Shown: positions 9,091 through 17,540 of the stretch, one piece after another
Layout of the letters: every line of letters begins with the position of its first letter
How positions within the stretch are numbered: position 1 is the stretch's first letter
Source of the DNA: Planococcus halotolerans
GTDB lineage: Bacteria > Bacillota > Bacilli > Bacillales_A > Planococcaceae
Reading direction: 5' to 3'
Length of the DNA stretch: 64,000 bases
Assembly (NCBI RefSeq): GCF_003289955.1
Contig: NZ_QLZR01000001.1
Coordinates: 62,001-126,000 of the forward strand
The notes under the pieces: generated by a model
Seen by the model: the letters and a program-made list of their open reading frames with translations, nothing else
What the model was told of the DNA's origin: nothing
Databases searched by the model: none
Translations under genes and position numbers: made by a program

Positions 9091-9249
9091 AAGGCTTTAT
9101 TCCCTTCATGGCGATTGATATTCCGCGTATGTTAATCTTACCTTACTTTACCAAAAAGCGATGGACTTTGGAATGCCAATACTGGTACAATTTTCAAAAA
9201 ATATATTGTCAGAATTGTTCTGGCTTCTCTACCCCAAAAATGCCCAAAG

Positions 9250-9279
9250 AAAAAACTCCCACACGCGGCAGGAGTTTCG
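9250..9279 (-). terminator. Terminator downstream of the YkvS-like gene
   Basis: Minus-strand hairpin AAACTCC(TGCCGCGTGTG)GGAGTTT followed by a T run, about 7 nt after the stop codon at 9286. Confidence 0.85.
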
Positions 9280-9285
9280 GCTAAA

Positions 9286-9510
9286 TTATTCTACTGGTGT
9301 ATATTTTTTATGTGAAATCACGGTCATGTTGGACGCTGCACCAATTTCTTTTGCATCTTCTGGTGAAATTTCAACAATCACCGAGTTGTCCATAATTTTA
9401 AAAATGGTTCCATTGACTTCGACGCCATTACGGGTAAAGGAAATCCATTCTCCGATGCGGCGGGCCGCTACGAATTCTGATACTTCTTTTTCATGTGGTT
9501 GGAATGCCAT
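9286..9510 (-). CDS. YkvS-like DUF2187 family small protein
   Basis: 74 residues, soluble, with the DUF2187 pattern: an IGEWISFTRNGVEVNGTIFK segment, then NSVIVEIS and a KYTPVE end typical of a small SH3/KOW-like barrel. Function in Bacillus is not known. It is a single-gene unit with its own terminator. GAGAGGCG precedes the ATG. Confidence 0.75.
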   Translation of the reverse strand: MAFQPHEKEVSEFVAARRIGEWISFTRNGVEVNGTIFKIMDNSVIVEISPEDAKEIGAASNMTVISHKKYTPVE

Positions 9511-9649
9511 TGTTATCCACGCCTCTCTTTTAGAAACAATATCTATCTATTATATCATAAAAATATGGAAAAATCACCTTTTGGCCTCGGTAAAATCCAT
9601 ACCGCCCATAATCCACTGTTATCTTCCCAGCGCTGAACAATTTACCGCC

Positions 9650-10573
9650 TTACTCGACTCCCGGCAAAATCGTCAGTGTCATTTCAGTGGCATCGAGCTT
9701 TGCCATCACCCCGAGCGGCACTGAAAAATGCGGTTCGCAGTGGCCGATTTTAAAACCTTTTACAACCGGCACGCCAAGATCTTTGAAATAATGGTCGAAC
9801 ACATGATCCAGGCTCAGCGATTCATCCGGCCTTTTCGGGTCGGAATTTTTGAAGTCGCCAATCACCACGCCTGCAACTTCTTCAAATTTCCGTGCCAGCC
9901 GCAGCTGATTCAACATTTCATCGACGTCGTCAGGCTCCCTGTTTACCGCTTCAATCAATAAAATCTTATCTTTCGTATCGATTTCGAATTTCGTTCCGAT
10001 GCCGCTGCGCAATAAAGACAGATTGCCCCCGACCAATTCGCCTTGAGCCACGCCTCTGCTCACAGGAATTAATGTTGAAATTCCTTCATCATAATGAAGC
10101 TCAAATGGTGCAAATAATTGACCGAACATGCGGGCGCTCCGTTCATGGAACTCTTCTTTTCCAACGTCGGATGCAAGCATCGGTCCGTGGAAAGTTACAA
10201 GCTCCGCATAATGGCCAATGGCTGTATGCAAAAATGTGATGTCCGAGTATCCCCAGAAAACTTTCGGATTCTCTTTAATCATTCCAAAATCCACACGGTC
10301 CGTAATACGCGCGGCGCCATATCCGCCTCCTGCACAGATAATGCCTGCCACTTCCGGATCTTCGAACATGGCATGGAGATCTGCCAGCCGCTCTTCATCT
10401 GTACCGGCCAAATAACCGTTTTTGGCTTCAACTGAGTTGCCCATCTTCACTTTCAGCCCCAACTCTTCCAGAAAAGGCAGCGCTTTTTTTAAATTTTCAA
10501 GATCCGGAGGGCTTGATGGGGCTATAACTCCGACCGTATCCCCTTTTTTCAAGCGTTTTGGCAATGTCCGCAT
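9650..10573 (-). CDS. LD-carboxypeptidase, peptidase family S66 (LdcA/MccF-like)
   Basis: 307 residues, full length for S66. The N-terminal half has GDTVGVIAPSSPP and ICAGGGYGAARI. The nucleophile motif GYSDIT places the catalytic serine at residue 110. LLIEAVNREP supplies Glu208 and FKIGHCEPHFS supplies His278, completing the Ser-Glu-His triad. LdcA members cut the L-Lys-D-Ala or mDap-D-Ala bond of cytosolic muropeptides during wall recycling. MccF members detoxify microcin C. The sequence alone does not separate these roles. It is monocistronic, with GAAGGAG 9 nt before the ATG. Confidence 0.88.
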   Translation of the reverse strand: MRTLPKRLKKGDTVGVIAPSSPPDLENLKKALPFLEELGLKVKMGNSVEAKNGYLAGTDEERLADLHAMFEDPEVAGIICAGGGYGAARITDRVDFGMIKENPKVFWGYSDITFLHTAIGHYAELVTFHGPMLASDVGKEEFHERSARMFGQLFAPFELHYDEGISTLIPVSRGVAQGELVGGNLSLLRSGIGTKFEIDTKDKILLIEAVNREPDDVDEMLNQLRLARKFEEVAGVVIGDFKNSDPKRPDESLSLDHVFDHYFKDLGVPVVKGFKIGHCEPHFSVPLGVMAKLDATEMTLTILPGVE

Positions 10574-10869
10574 AGTTATCTACTCCTTCTATGTATAATA
10601 TCGATCAACTCCGGAACTCTCCCGGATTTGCTTCTCTTCAATATAGCAATGGACCGGGCTTTCTTCAACCAAACCCGCTTCGCGCATAAATACCCACACC
10701 GATTAATACTTATTATATTCGAATTATTTAGAATATTTAGTAATAAAGTATCATGACAAGAATTTGATTTTCTAATAAAATAAAAACAAGTTATAAATCC
10801 AGCAAGAATTTATAGCTTATAAGCAAGATCTTCTAAACAAACTCAGAAAAACAAAAGGAGCGGATTGGT
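10574..10869. other. AT-rich intergenic region
   Basis: About 300 nt between the LD-carboxypeptidase start and the 34-residue ORF. It is very AT-rich from about 10700, with several overlapping short inverted repeats around ATTATTTAGAATATTTAGTAAT and TTATAAAT/ATTTATA. A promoter for the small ORF must lie here, but I could not fix convincing -35/-10 hexamers. Confidence 0.4.
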
Positions 10870-10974
10870 ATGAATTTTGACAAAGCACTTGAAATGGGAT
10901 GGGAAGATCTTGCACTGGGAATTGGTGGCTCAGCAATCGTCATGCTGTTTGTCAACTTTTTCACAATGATGTAG
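10870..10974 (+). CDS. 34-residue single-pass membrane peptide
   Basis: A short plus-strand gene among minus-strand neighbours. It has an ATG, a 34-residue product and a TAG stop. AAAAGGAG lies 9 nt upstream of the ATG. The peptide begins MNFDKALEMGWEDLALGIGG, an acidic amphipathic head, and continues into a hydrophobic stretch (about 15-34) to its C-terminus. A strong terminator starts 28 nt after the stop. Ribosome site, reading frame and terminator together support a real gene. I do not recognise the family. It has no basic C-terminal tail of the kind common in type I toxins. Confidence 0.6.
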   Translation: MNFDKALEMGWEDLALGIGGSAIVMLFVNFFTMM

Positions 10975-11002
10975 AGGTGACTCATGTATACTTACAAACC
11001 AT

Positions 11003-11040
11003 AAAACCCCTCTTCCGTATTATCAGGAAGAGGGGTTTTT
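11003..11040 (+). terminator. Terminator of the 34-residue ORF
   Basis: Perfect 14-bp stem AAAACCCCTCTTCC / GGAAGAGGGGTTTT with a 9-nt loop and a terminal T run. It could also serve the minus strand. Confidence 0.92.
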
Positions 11041-11136
11041 GCTGTTTCGCCGACGCTTTTTTTTGCAAACGAAAACGCCTCCCCATTCTTGCCGGGCAGA
11101 CGTTGTCATTTGAATAAGAATTTCACAAGACTGGTT

Positions 11137-11607
11137 TCAGGCTTCACTTGGCAGACCTCCATTTAGCTGCTGTTGCGCCATAAGTTCATGGAACATTGCT
11201 TCATCCCGCGACTCGAGCGCGTAATCTATCATACGTTCAAAATTTTCCTGTTCCAAAAATTCGATTGCTTCCATCGCTTCTGATTTGGCTTGATCCGGAA
11301 TCTCTGCGATGCCTGCGCTTTCGCCCTGCAGGATAGACTGGAGATGCATATGAATATCAGAGACCAGCAGCAGTTGATACAGCGGCAGACGGATAAAGCG
11401 GTTTCCTTTTTGAAAAACGAATACTTCAGACAAGTTCTCGACCTGGAATGTATTTGTATTTACTACAATTTCTTTCCCTTCAACTGGAATGAAATGAAAT
11501 AATTCATCATCTTTCATAATTGAGAGGTACTGGTAGGCAAAGACGAATTTCACAAGATGATCTTCTTTCTTTGTATAGAACGGCTTCATCATTTTGACAT
11601 GCAACAT
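11137..11607 (-). CDS. IDEAL-domain protein
   Basis: 156 residues. The C-terminal part (about 121-148) reads as an IDEAL domain: NFERMIDYALESRDEAMFHE, with the I-D-x-A-L-x-x-x-D-x-x-x-F spacing. IDEAL domains are short helical modules of Firmicutes; one occurs as a tail in B. subtilis YpiB, and others appear in ComK-linked or unknown proteins. The N-terminal 100 residues look like a small alpha/beta domain I do not recognise. A strong ribosome site (GGGGGG, 7 nt) supports the start at 11607. Confidence 0.7.
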   Translation of the reverse strand: MLHVKMMKPFYTKKEDHLVKFVFAYQYLSIMKDDELFHFIPVEGKEIVVNTNTFQVENLSEVFVFQKGNRFIRLPLYQLLLVSDIHMHLQSILQGESAGIAEIPDQAKSEAMEAIEFLEQENFERMIDYALESRDEAMFHELMAQQQLNGGLPSEA

Positions 11608-11683
11608 GACGGTTCCCCCCTCTCTGATTTTAGAATATTCTGTTTAGTTAATCATAACATATATTCCCCGTTACGTAACTAAA

Positions 11684-11708
11684 AAAACACAAGAATTATC
11701 TTCTTGTG
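11684..11708 (-). terminator. Terminator overlapping the stop of the 125-residue gene
   Basis: Minus-strand stem CACAAGAA(GATAA)TTCTTGTG followed by seven T. The TAA stop at 11696 is in the loop. Confidence 0.85.
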
Positions 11709-12073
11709 CCCAATCTTTTTACTTCCGCTTTTTTGGCGGTTGCACAAAACTGTATTCTGTCTTTCTCCACTCTTACAAATAGCTGGGAAAGCAAATCGAA
11801 CAGGAAGTCTTCAAACTCTTTATGGCCCGCTCCGCCTTGATTGAAGACGATTTTGTTCTCATCGAAATCAAGTTGGACCGTCGCCAATATGCCATTGCAT
11901 GCCTCGACATTGGTGAATGTATAGCAGCCTCCATCACTGGAAACCTGAAAACGGACCTTCTCGTAGCGTTTTTCAGCAGTCAATAAAAAAAGTTCCCATA
12001 CCGCAATATCTTCCTGATTTAATACTCGCTGCAAATCAGGGATTCCCAATACATATACATTGTCCAAGGTCAT
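11696..12073 (-). CDS. Hypothetical 125-residue protein
   Basis: I do not recognise this protein. It is soluble, begins MTLDNVYVLGIPDLQRVLNQ and carries a Gly/Cys-containing central part (DGGCYTFTNVEACNG). A basic tail (KKAEVKRLGTRR) follows; no signal peptide or membrane segment is present. It is divergent from ywqB and shares the 12074-12260 intergenic region with it. The terminator overlapping its stop codon supports it as a real transcription unit. Confidence 0.6.
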   Translation of the reverse strand: MTLDNVYVLGIPDLQRVLNQEDIAVWELFLLTAEKRYEKVRFQVSSDGGCYTFTNVEACNGILATVQLDFDENKIVFNQGGAGHKEFEDFLFDLLSQLFVRVEKDRIQFCATAKKAEVKRLGTRR

Positions 12074-12199
12074 GCTCCTGTCTAAATTTTATAGGTAATT
12101 TGAATTATACTTATCCCAGTATAATCTATCTGTCATCAAAAAAGAACTGTCCAAGAAAATATATTTACAATCCTGTTCTGCACGGATCTTTCCTTCTTC

Positions 12200-12229
12200 G
12201 TTTACGGGTTAGCCGTAAACTAGTATAAT
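12200..12229 (+). promoter_or_regulatory. Promoter of ywqB-ywqA overlapped by a perfect inverted repeat
   Basis: TTTACG (12201-12206), a 17-nt spacer and TATAAT (12224-12229) form a SigmaA-type promoter. The inverted repeat GTTTACGG(GTTAG)CCGTAAAC at 12200-12220 covers the -35 element and most of the spacer. That is a typical position for a repressor operator. The binding protein is unknown. Confidence 0.65.
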
Positions 12230-12260
12230 AGAAGGAAAGTTTTATTTTGGGGCGATGCAA

Positions 12261-13793
12261 ATGGCTACGGTTCAATCCCTGGCACAACAATACGAAGACA
12301 CAATACACAATTATATGGCTGCTATCGAGAGATCCCTTTATCCCGCTCGTGCTGCGGATGAGGAAATGGTTCGAAAAGCAGTCTTTTTAGTGCGCCATGA
12401 CGGGGTGCAAATCCAGTCATTCAATGAAGAAAGGCTTCTTCTGGAAGCAATTGTAAAAGATGCCCACTCTGTGAAAGTTGTACTGAATTTTGAAAAGCTG
12501 ACGGCTGTCTGTGCATGTCCGCAGGATGAAATGTGCCGGCACCGGCTTGCAGTGATTTTCGCTTTGTATCAAAAAGTGGGTTCGCTGTCCCAGTGGGTAG
12601 CGGATTGGCGCGCACAGGAACAGGATCAGCTTTCCGCGATCGGCAATAAACGCTCGCCGCAGCAATGGAAAAAAGTGATTCAGAGTGTCTGGCGGGATCC
12701 GATTCCGGATTACACGACAAGAAATTATTTTTACTATGAGCAGATGTATGAAGGGCGGCTGAAAAACGCCTTATCTTTCGTCCCGCTCGAACGTGAATGG
12801 AAAACCCTGTTCCGTGCTTATGCCCATTTCATTTCATTATCCGAAGTGTGGGGCACCTATATATCGGGTACCAACGATGTCCATCACTCTTTCTTTAAAA
12901 CCTGGTTTGAAGATGAACTCCATGATCTTCGCGACTTGCTTGATCAATTGCACGGCCAGCACCGAACATTCGAATCGGATGCTTTTTTTGACTACCTCCG
13001 GGACATGGTCCGTGACTTCGCTGCAATACGAGATGGTTCATCTTCCCAGCGTTTGACGGTCTACCAATTATTCTGGACGAACCTTTTCACCAACGACCGT
13101 TTACGCAGACAGGAACTTGCCGCTTTCCCTCGGCCTGATGAACGGATTACGGGATTTTTCTCGATTTTATTGAAAGAACCGGTGGAGCTTAAAAAGATCA
13201 CACCAAACGAAGCACATGACTGGATCCAGCTTGCAATCCTCGCTGAAGAAGAACAGAACCAACAGGCGCTCGAAGTTATTTTGATGGCAGTCAAACCGCA
13301 TGTCAAAACATTCCTGTTCGAAGGATTGTATACGCAATACCGCCATCAGTATGTGCGTACACTCAGCCGCCTTTTCTCTTTAATCAACTTAAGTGAAAGG
13401 GACTGGGAGGACCTGTTCCGCCAGTTCGGCCATTACGGTTTACCCGCCTACTCCACTTATCTGATTGAAAAAGGTTTCTATAAGCAGTGGGCGGAACTTC
13501 ACCATATGCATAATTCCCCTTTGTATTTCGCCGAAGAATGCGGATTGAAGGAAGTGCAGGAAGCGGCGCCCGATTATGCACTGCCGCTATACCACCGTTA
13601 TGCGATGGCCCATTTGGACGAACGCAGCCGCGCCAGCTATAAACAGGCTGTGCGCATCTGGAAAAAGATGAAGTCCGCTTGCAAAAAGAGCGATCAAATG
13701 GAATTTTGGAAATCCTATATGAAAGAAATCCGGACACAGAATAAACGTCTCCGTGCATTGCAGGAAGAGATTGAGAAAGGAAACCTGGTATGA
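12261..13793 (+). CDS. ywqB: SWIM zinc-finger protein, YwqB-like
   Basis: 510 residues. The SWIM signature C-x-C-x6-C-x-H is seen as VCACPQDEMCRHRLAV near residue 95; the rest is helical. It overlaps ywqA by 4 nt (ATGA), as in Bacillus, where the SWIM and SNF2 proteins are co-encoded. SWIM domains are thought to bind DNA or protein; the pair presumably remodels nucleoprotein, but the cellular role is unknown. I start at the ATG at 12261 because GGGG lies 8 nt upstream. An ATG 6 nt earlier is too close to it. Confidence 0.82.
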   Translation: MATVQSLAQQYEDTIHNYMAAIERSLYPARAADEEMVRKAVFLVRHDGVQIQSFNEERLLLEAIVKDAHSVKVVLNFEKLTAVCACPQDEMCRHRLAVIFALYQKVGSLSQWVADWRAQEQDQLSAIGNKRSPQQWKKVIQSVWRDPIPDYTTRNYFYYEQMYEGRLKNALSFVPLEREWKTLFRAYAHFISLSEVWGTYISGTNDVHHSFFKTWFEDELHDLRDLLDQLHGQHRTFESDAFFDYLRDMVRDFAAIRDGSSSQRLTVYQLFWTNLFTNDRLRRQELAAFPRPDERITGFFSILLKEPVELKKITPNEAHDWIQLAILAEEEQNQQALEVILMAVKPHVKTFLFEGLYTQYRHQYVRTLSRLFSLINLSERDWEDLFRQFGHYGLPAYSTYLIEKGFYKQWAELHHMHNSPLYFAEECGLKEVQEAAPDYALPLYHRYAMAHLDERSRASYKQAVRIWKKMKSACKKSDQMEFWKSYMKEIRTQNKRLRALQEEIEKGNLV

Positions 13794-16513
13794 CTCAATT
13801 CCAAACAGAAGGAAGCCGCATCTATTATTTAAAAGTCACCAAAGGAGACAGCTTCCGAATTCAGGCGATCAATGAAACCGGAAATCGCATTCCTCCTGAG
13901 ATTTGGACTCCTTTTTTGTATTTCATGGACAAGGACAGCTTTTTCGGCATGAAGTCGGAAATGGACGGGCTCGACCTCGTGCTGTCGCCAGCAGATTTTG
14001 TCAGGCTTTTTAAGGGGGACGGACATCATTATGTCACCTTCAAAGGCCAGACCGACGCCGATACTGCATGGCTGCAACTTGCCGAAAAAGTCTCGGATTC
14101 CTTAAACGATCCCGATTTGTGGGAGCACGTTTCCGTTGACGGCGAAGATATCATCATCGACAGCAAGTATGGTGACTCGGATATCCAGGCATTCTTAAGC
14201 GATACCCTCAGCCAGCAATTACGCCAAAAAGGCTTAACGACTGCCCAATTGCCTTATATCCAGCATTTTATCCAGCAAGCAGGCTGGGACGGACTCGAAG
14301 CTGCGGATGATTATGTGATCGCTGTGCAATTGAGCGAACCGGACGAAACGCCGGAATGGTCATTTAAAGTGGTGCTCCGTTCAAAACGCGGCAGTGTTTA
14401 CTGGACGCCTTCCAAACGCCGGATGGATGAGCCGCTTGAAAAGGTGCTGCCGGAAAAATGGCGCAGCCGCCATGCTGAAATAGCAGAAAAGCAGGCTCTG
14501 ATATTAAGCCTTTGCCCTTCGGTTGACGGTTTTGATGAAACGAAGCTCTATCATGCGGAATGGACGGACGCGGAAGTCCTTCAATTCCTGCGCAGCGATA
14601 CTGAAATCCTGCAGGCTTTCGGCATCGAAGTTTCGATACCTTCCTGGCTTCAGGCTGTACAGGAATCGAAGGTGCGCGTAAAAGCCAATGTCCATTCCCC
14701 TGCCAAAAAAGCATCAGTGGTCGGGCTCGATCAGATCATCCGCTTTGACTGGCAGTTCTCGCTGAATGGCCATGAACTCAGCATGCAGGATTTCGAAAGG
14801 CTCGTTACCGAGAACAAGGAATTTATTCGCATAGGAAATGAATGGGTTCGGGTAGATTCAAACCTTCTGATGCAGCTTCGTAAGATGATTGAAGAAGCTG
14901 AGGATGCCGATTGGACGATAAAAGATATGCTGTTCCAGAACGTGCCGGAGATCATGCTCGAAGAAGCCGCTGAAGAAGACGATCCGCTCGTCGAATATAA
15001 TCTCAATAAATCTTTGAAGGTCCTATTGGATAAATTGCTCGATAAACGGGATCTGCCGCCGACTGCGATTCCAGAAAATCTGAACACGGAGCTCCGTCCA
15101 TACCAGAAAACAGGCTTTGACTACCTTGTGTTTATGCGCGAAGAAGGTTTCGGGCTTTGCCTGGCGGATGATATGGGGCTTGGCAAAACCGTCCAGCTGA
15201 TTGCCTACCTGCTTCATGTGCATCCGGAAAAACAGGCGCAGCCTTCGCTGATCGTCTGCCCGACTTCAGTGCTTGGCAACTGGCAAAAAGAACTTGAGCG
15301 CTTTGCGCCGGATTTGAAAGTTTATATGCATTACGGTCCGGTCCGTCCGAAAGCTGAGGAATTCACTCAATTCCTCGAAGCAGAACGGCCAGACGTTGTA
15401 TTGTCCACTTACGGCATCGCTTCGTCCGACGCTGAAGAGATGCAGGACATTCCGTGGACCAGCATTACACTGGATGAAGCACAGAATATCAAAAATATGT
15501 ATACCAAGCAGTCGCGTACAATACGCCGCTTTAAAGGCCAGCATCATATTGCGCTGACCGGCACACCGATTGAAAACCGCCTTTCTGAGCTTTGGTCGAT
15601 ATTCGATTTCATCAATAAAGGCTATTTATACCGCATCAAGCAATTCCAGGAAACTTTCATGATTCCGATCGAACGCGACGATTCAGAAGAAGCGAAGGAA
15701 AAATTGCGTCAGCGCATCCAGCCATTCCTGTTGCGCCGTACGAAAAAAGATCCTGAACTTCAGTTGAACCTGCCTGAAAAACAGGAGCAGCTTGAATATT
15801 GCCCATTGACTCCGGAGCAGGCCGCTCTCTATGAGGGACTGGTACAGGACACCGTTGAAAAAATGGAAACCTTGACCGGCTTCGAGAAAAAAGGGCTGGT
15901 ATTGAAAATGCTCAGCAAGCTGAAGCAATTGTGCAACCATCCTGCTTTGTATCTGAAGGAGCCTTATACATCGGCAGAAGAAATTCTTCCCCGCTCCCAG
16001 AAACTCGAGCGGATTGTGACACTTGCCGGCGAAATCGCGGAACGCGGCGAACAATGCCTGATTTTCACGCAATATATCGGCATGGGCCACTTGCTGCAGC
16101 AAGCGATCAACGAATTGTATGGACATGAAGTGCCATTCCTTACCGGCAGCATGCCGAAAAACCAGCGGGATTCGTTGGTGAATGCTTTCCAGCAAGGTAA
16201 ATTCCCGATCTTTATCCTTTCGCTGAAAGCCGGCGGAACAGGGTTAAACCTCACTGCTGCCACACATGTGCTGCACGCAGACAGATGGTGGAATCCAGCT
16301 GTTGAAAACCAAGCGACGGACCGTGCCTATCGTATTGGGCAGACGCAATTTGTCCACGTCCATAAATTTGTGACCATCGGCACCATCGAAGAAAAAATTG
16401 ATTCCCTGCTGACTCAGAAACAGACCATGTCAGAACAATTTATCCAGTCAAGCCAGTGGATGACAGAGCTATCCGATAATGAGCTGAAAGAGCTGTTCAC
16501 TTATTCGTTGTAA
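13790..16513 (+). CDS. ywqA: SNF2-family DNA-dependent ATPase/helicase, YwqA-like
   Basis: 907 residues. The N-terminal half (1-430) is the bacterial SNF2-associated region. The ATPase begins near residue 435 (ELRPYQKTGFDYLVFM) with Walker A LADDMGLGKTVQ, motif II LDEAQNIKN and motif III ALTGTPIENRLSELWSIF. In the second RecA lobe are SLKAGGTGLNL and the motif VI-like DRAYRIGQ. Such proteins translocate on double-stranded DNA. In B. subtilis YwqA's process is not settled; related Swi2/Snf2 proteins (HepA/RapA) recycle RNA polymerase. Translation is coupled to ywqB. A strong terminator follows about 40 nt after the stop. Confidence 0.92.
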   Translation: MTQFQTEGSRIYYLKVTKGDSFRIQAINETGNRIPPEIWTPFLYFMDKDSFFGMKSEMDGLDLVLSPADFVRLFKGDGHHYVTFKGQTDADTAWLQLAEKVSDSLNDPDLWEHVSVDGEDIIIDSKYGDSDIQAFLSDTLSQQLRQKGLTTAQLPYIQHFIQQAGWDGLEAADDYVIAVQLSEPDETPEWSFKVVLRSKRGSVYWTPSKRRMDEPLEKVLPEKWRSRHAEIAEKQALILSLCPSVDGFDETKLYHAEWTDAEVLQFLRSDTEILQAFGIEVSIPSWLQAVQESKVRVKANVHSPAKKASVVGLDQIIRFDWQFSLNGHELSMQDFERLVTENKEFIRIGNEWVRVDSNLLMQLRKMIEEAEDADWTIKDMLFQNVPEIMLEEAAEEDDPLVEYNLNKSLKVLLDKLLDKRDLPPTAIPENLNTELRPYQKTGFDYLVFMREEGFGLCLADDMGLGKTVQLIAYLLHVHPEKQAQPSLIVCPTSVLGNWQKELERFAPDLKVYMHYGPVRPKAEEFTQFLEAERPDVVLSTYGIASSDAEEMQDIPWTSITLDEAQNIKNMYTKQSRTIRRFKGQHHIALTGTPIENRLSELWSIFDFINKGYLYRIKQFQETFMIPIERDDSEEAKEKLRQRIQPFLLRRTKKDPELQLNLPEKQEQLEYCPLTPEQAALYEGLVQDTVEKMETLTGFEKKGLVLKMLSKLKQLCNHPALYLKEPYTSAEEILPRSQKLERIVTLAGEIAERGEQCLIFTQYIGMGHLLQQAINELYGHEVPFLTGSMPKNQRDSLVNAFQQGKFPIFILSLKAGGTGLNLTAATHVLHADRWWNPAVENQATDRAYRIGQTQFVHVHKFVTIGTIEEKIDSLLTQKQTMSEQFIQSSQWMTELSDNELKELFTYSL

Positions 16514-16552
16514 GAAAAGCGAGGGCGCCCGCTAAGCTCTCATAGGCGTTAA
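16513..16552 (+). repeat. Truncated copy of the stop-codon-abutting hairpin repeat
   Basis: Immediately after the ywqA stop, AAAAGCGAGGGCGCCCGCTA and the following AGCTCTCATAGGC match the first about 35 nt of the family at 18090, 22394, 31078 and 31201, read in the gene's sense direction. The rest of the element is absent and is replaced by a terminator hairpin. Confidence 0.7.
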
Positions 16553-16554
16553 AT

Positions 16555-16596
16555 GAGCATGGCCGGGTCCCCACCCGGCCATGCTCCCCTTTTCTG
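16555..16596 (+). terminator. Terminator of ywqB-ywqA
   Basis: Perfect 14-bp stem GAGCATGGCCGGGT(CCCC)ACCCGGCCATGCTC followed by CCCTTTT. Confidence 0.88.
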
Positions 16597-16619
16597 ATGA
16601 GTGAATGAAACCAACCGCC

Positions 16620-16763
16620 TCAAACTTTCGTAGCGGAACGGAAATGCTCCTTCAGTTCACTTAGCTCCCGTTCCGCCTCTGCCAATCGTCTATGAAGCAA
16701 GGCTGTCAGGCGGATCAGCTGCTCCATATGCACTTCCAATTGCTGTTGTATGTCTTTCGGCAT
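16620..16763 (-). CDS. 47-residue coiled-coil protein
   Basis: A small minus-strand gene with the strong ribosome site AGGAGG 9 nt before its ATG. It encodes 47 residues, MPKDIQQQLEVHMEQLIRLT onward, almost wholly helical with leucine/arginine heptads (LLHRRLAEAERELSELKEH). I do not recognise it; a small coiled-coil adaptor is plausible. It is downstream of ssb in the same direction. Confidence 0.6.
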   Translation of the reverse strand: MPKDIQQQLEVHMEQLIRLTALLHRRLAEAERELSELKEHFRSATKV

Positions 16764-16789
16764 GACTAAGTGCCTCCTATTTTCAAATT

Positions 16790-16847
16790 TTATCCCGTAT
16801 TGATGGTCAGTGGGGAAAAGAAAACTCCCACTGATTGAAGATTCTCT
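16790..16847 (-). other. 3-prime module shared by ssb and fadF
   Basis: After the ssb stop the minus strand runs TAAAGAGAATCTTCA, then the hairpin TCAGTGGG...CCCACTGA, then CTGACCATCAATACGGGATA. The same opening (AAAGAGAAACTTCA), a hairpin and the same closing (CTGACCATTAAAACGGGATA) follow fadF at 60583-60702. It may be a terminator-like or processing module, or two copies of one small element. Confidence 0.5.
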
Positions 16848-17258
16848 TTATGCGTTAATTGGTTCCGCTTCTGGTACCGGGAAATCAAAATCTGCTTCAG
16901 ATTCTGGTTCCTTCTGTACTGGGGCGGTTTCTTCTTGCGCTTTTCTTCTGTCGAGGAATCGTACCTGGTCGCCAAGAACTTCCGTCACATAAACGCGGGT
17001 TCCATCTTCCCTGTCATAATGACGCGACTGAAGACGCCCGGATATCGCTACAAGAGAACCCTTAACACAGAATTTCGCAACGTTAACTGCCGGTCTTCCC
17101 CACGTGGAACAGAGTACAAAATCGCTTTCGATTTCCCCTTTTTGGTTTTTATAGTTTCTGGAAACGGCTACGATGAACGTTGTATGTACACGTCCTTCGC
17201 TTAATGTCCGAGACGATGGATCTTTTGTCAGCCTTCCTACCAGTCCGACTTGATTCAT
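16848..17258 (-). CDS. ssb: Single-stranded DNA-binding protein (SsbB-like)
   Basis: 136 residues. The OB fold (1-105) has MNQVGLVGRLTKDPSSR, a CSTWGRPAVNVAKF strand and SGRLQSRHYDREDGTRVYVT. By position (next to ywpF and fabZ) it corresponds to B. subtilis SsbB, the paralogue linked to competence. After residue 105 there is an acidic tail that ends DFDFPVPEAEPINA. It lacks the canonical terminal DDDIPF-type peptide used to recruit partner proteins. Divergent from ywpF. Confidence 0.9.
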   Translation of the reverse strand: MNQVGLVGRLTKDPSSRTLSEGRVHTTFIVAVSRNYKNQKGEIESDFVLCSTWGRPAVNVAKFCVKGSLVAISGRLQSRHYDREDGTRVYVTEVLGDQVRFLDRRKAQEETAPVQKEPESEADFDFPVPEAEPINA

Positions 17259-17483
17259 ATTTTTTCACCTCCTTTCCGTAAAGCCAGCATACTAAATAAA
17301 CTGAATTTTATGCAAAAGGCGAAAAATAGAATTTGCCAAGTTTTTGGCAGGCCATATTTCATTTTTCAAATACCAATAAAAATAAATTTTTTCTCTAATC
17401 CTTGCACGGATTGGCTTTTACATTCATGGATAGGCCGTGACAAAAAAGAATTTTCGAAGATTCAGGGATGTTTTCTTCATTAG

Positions 17484-17510
17484 CGTGAAATTTCACGGCT
17501 ATGCTATACT
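17484..17510 (+). promoter_or_regulatory. ywpF promoter with overlapping palindrome
   Basis: TGCTATACT (17502-17510) is an extended -10 element. Directly upstream, CGTGAAATTTCACG (17484-17497) is a perfect 14-nt palindrome occupying the -35 position. The palindrome is a candidate operator; the regulator is unknown. Confidence 0.5.
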
Positions 17511-17540
17511 GGAAAAAAGATCGATTTAGGGGGTAGACGG

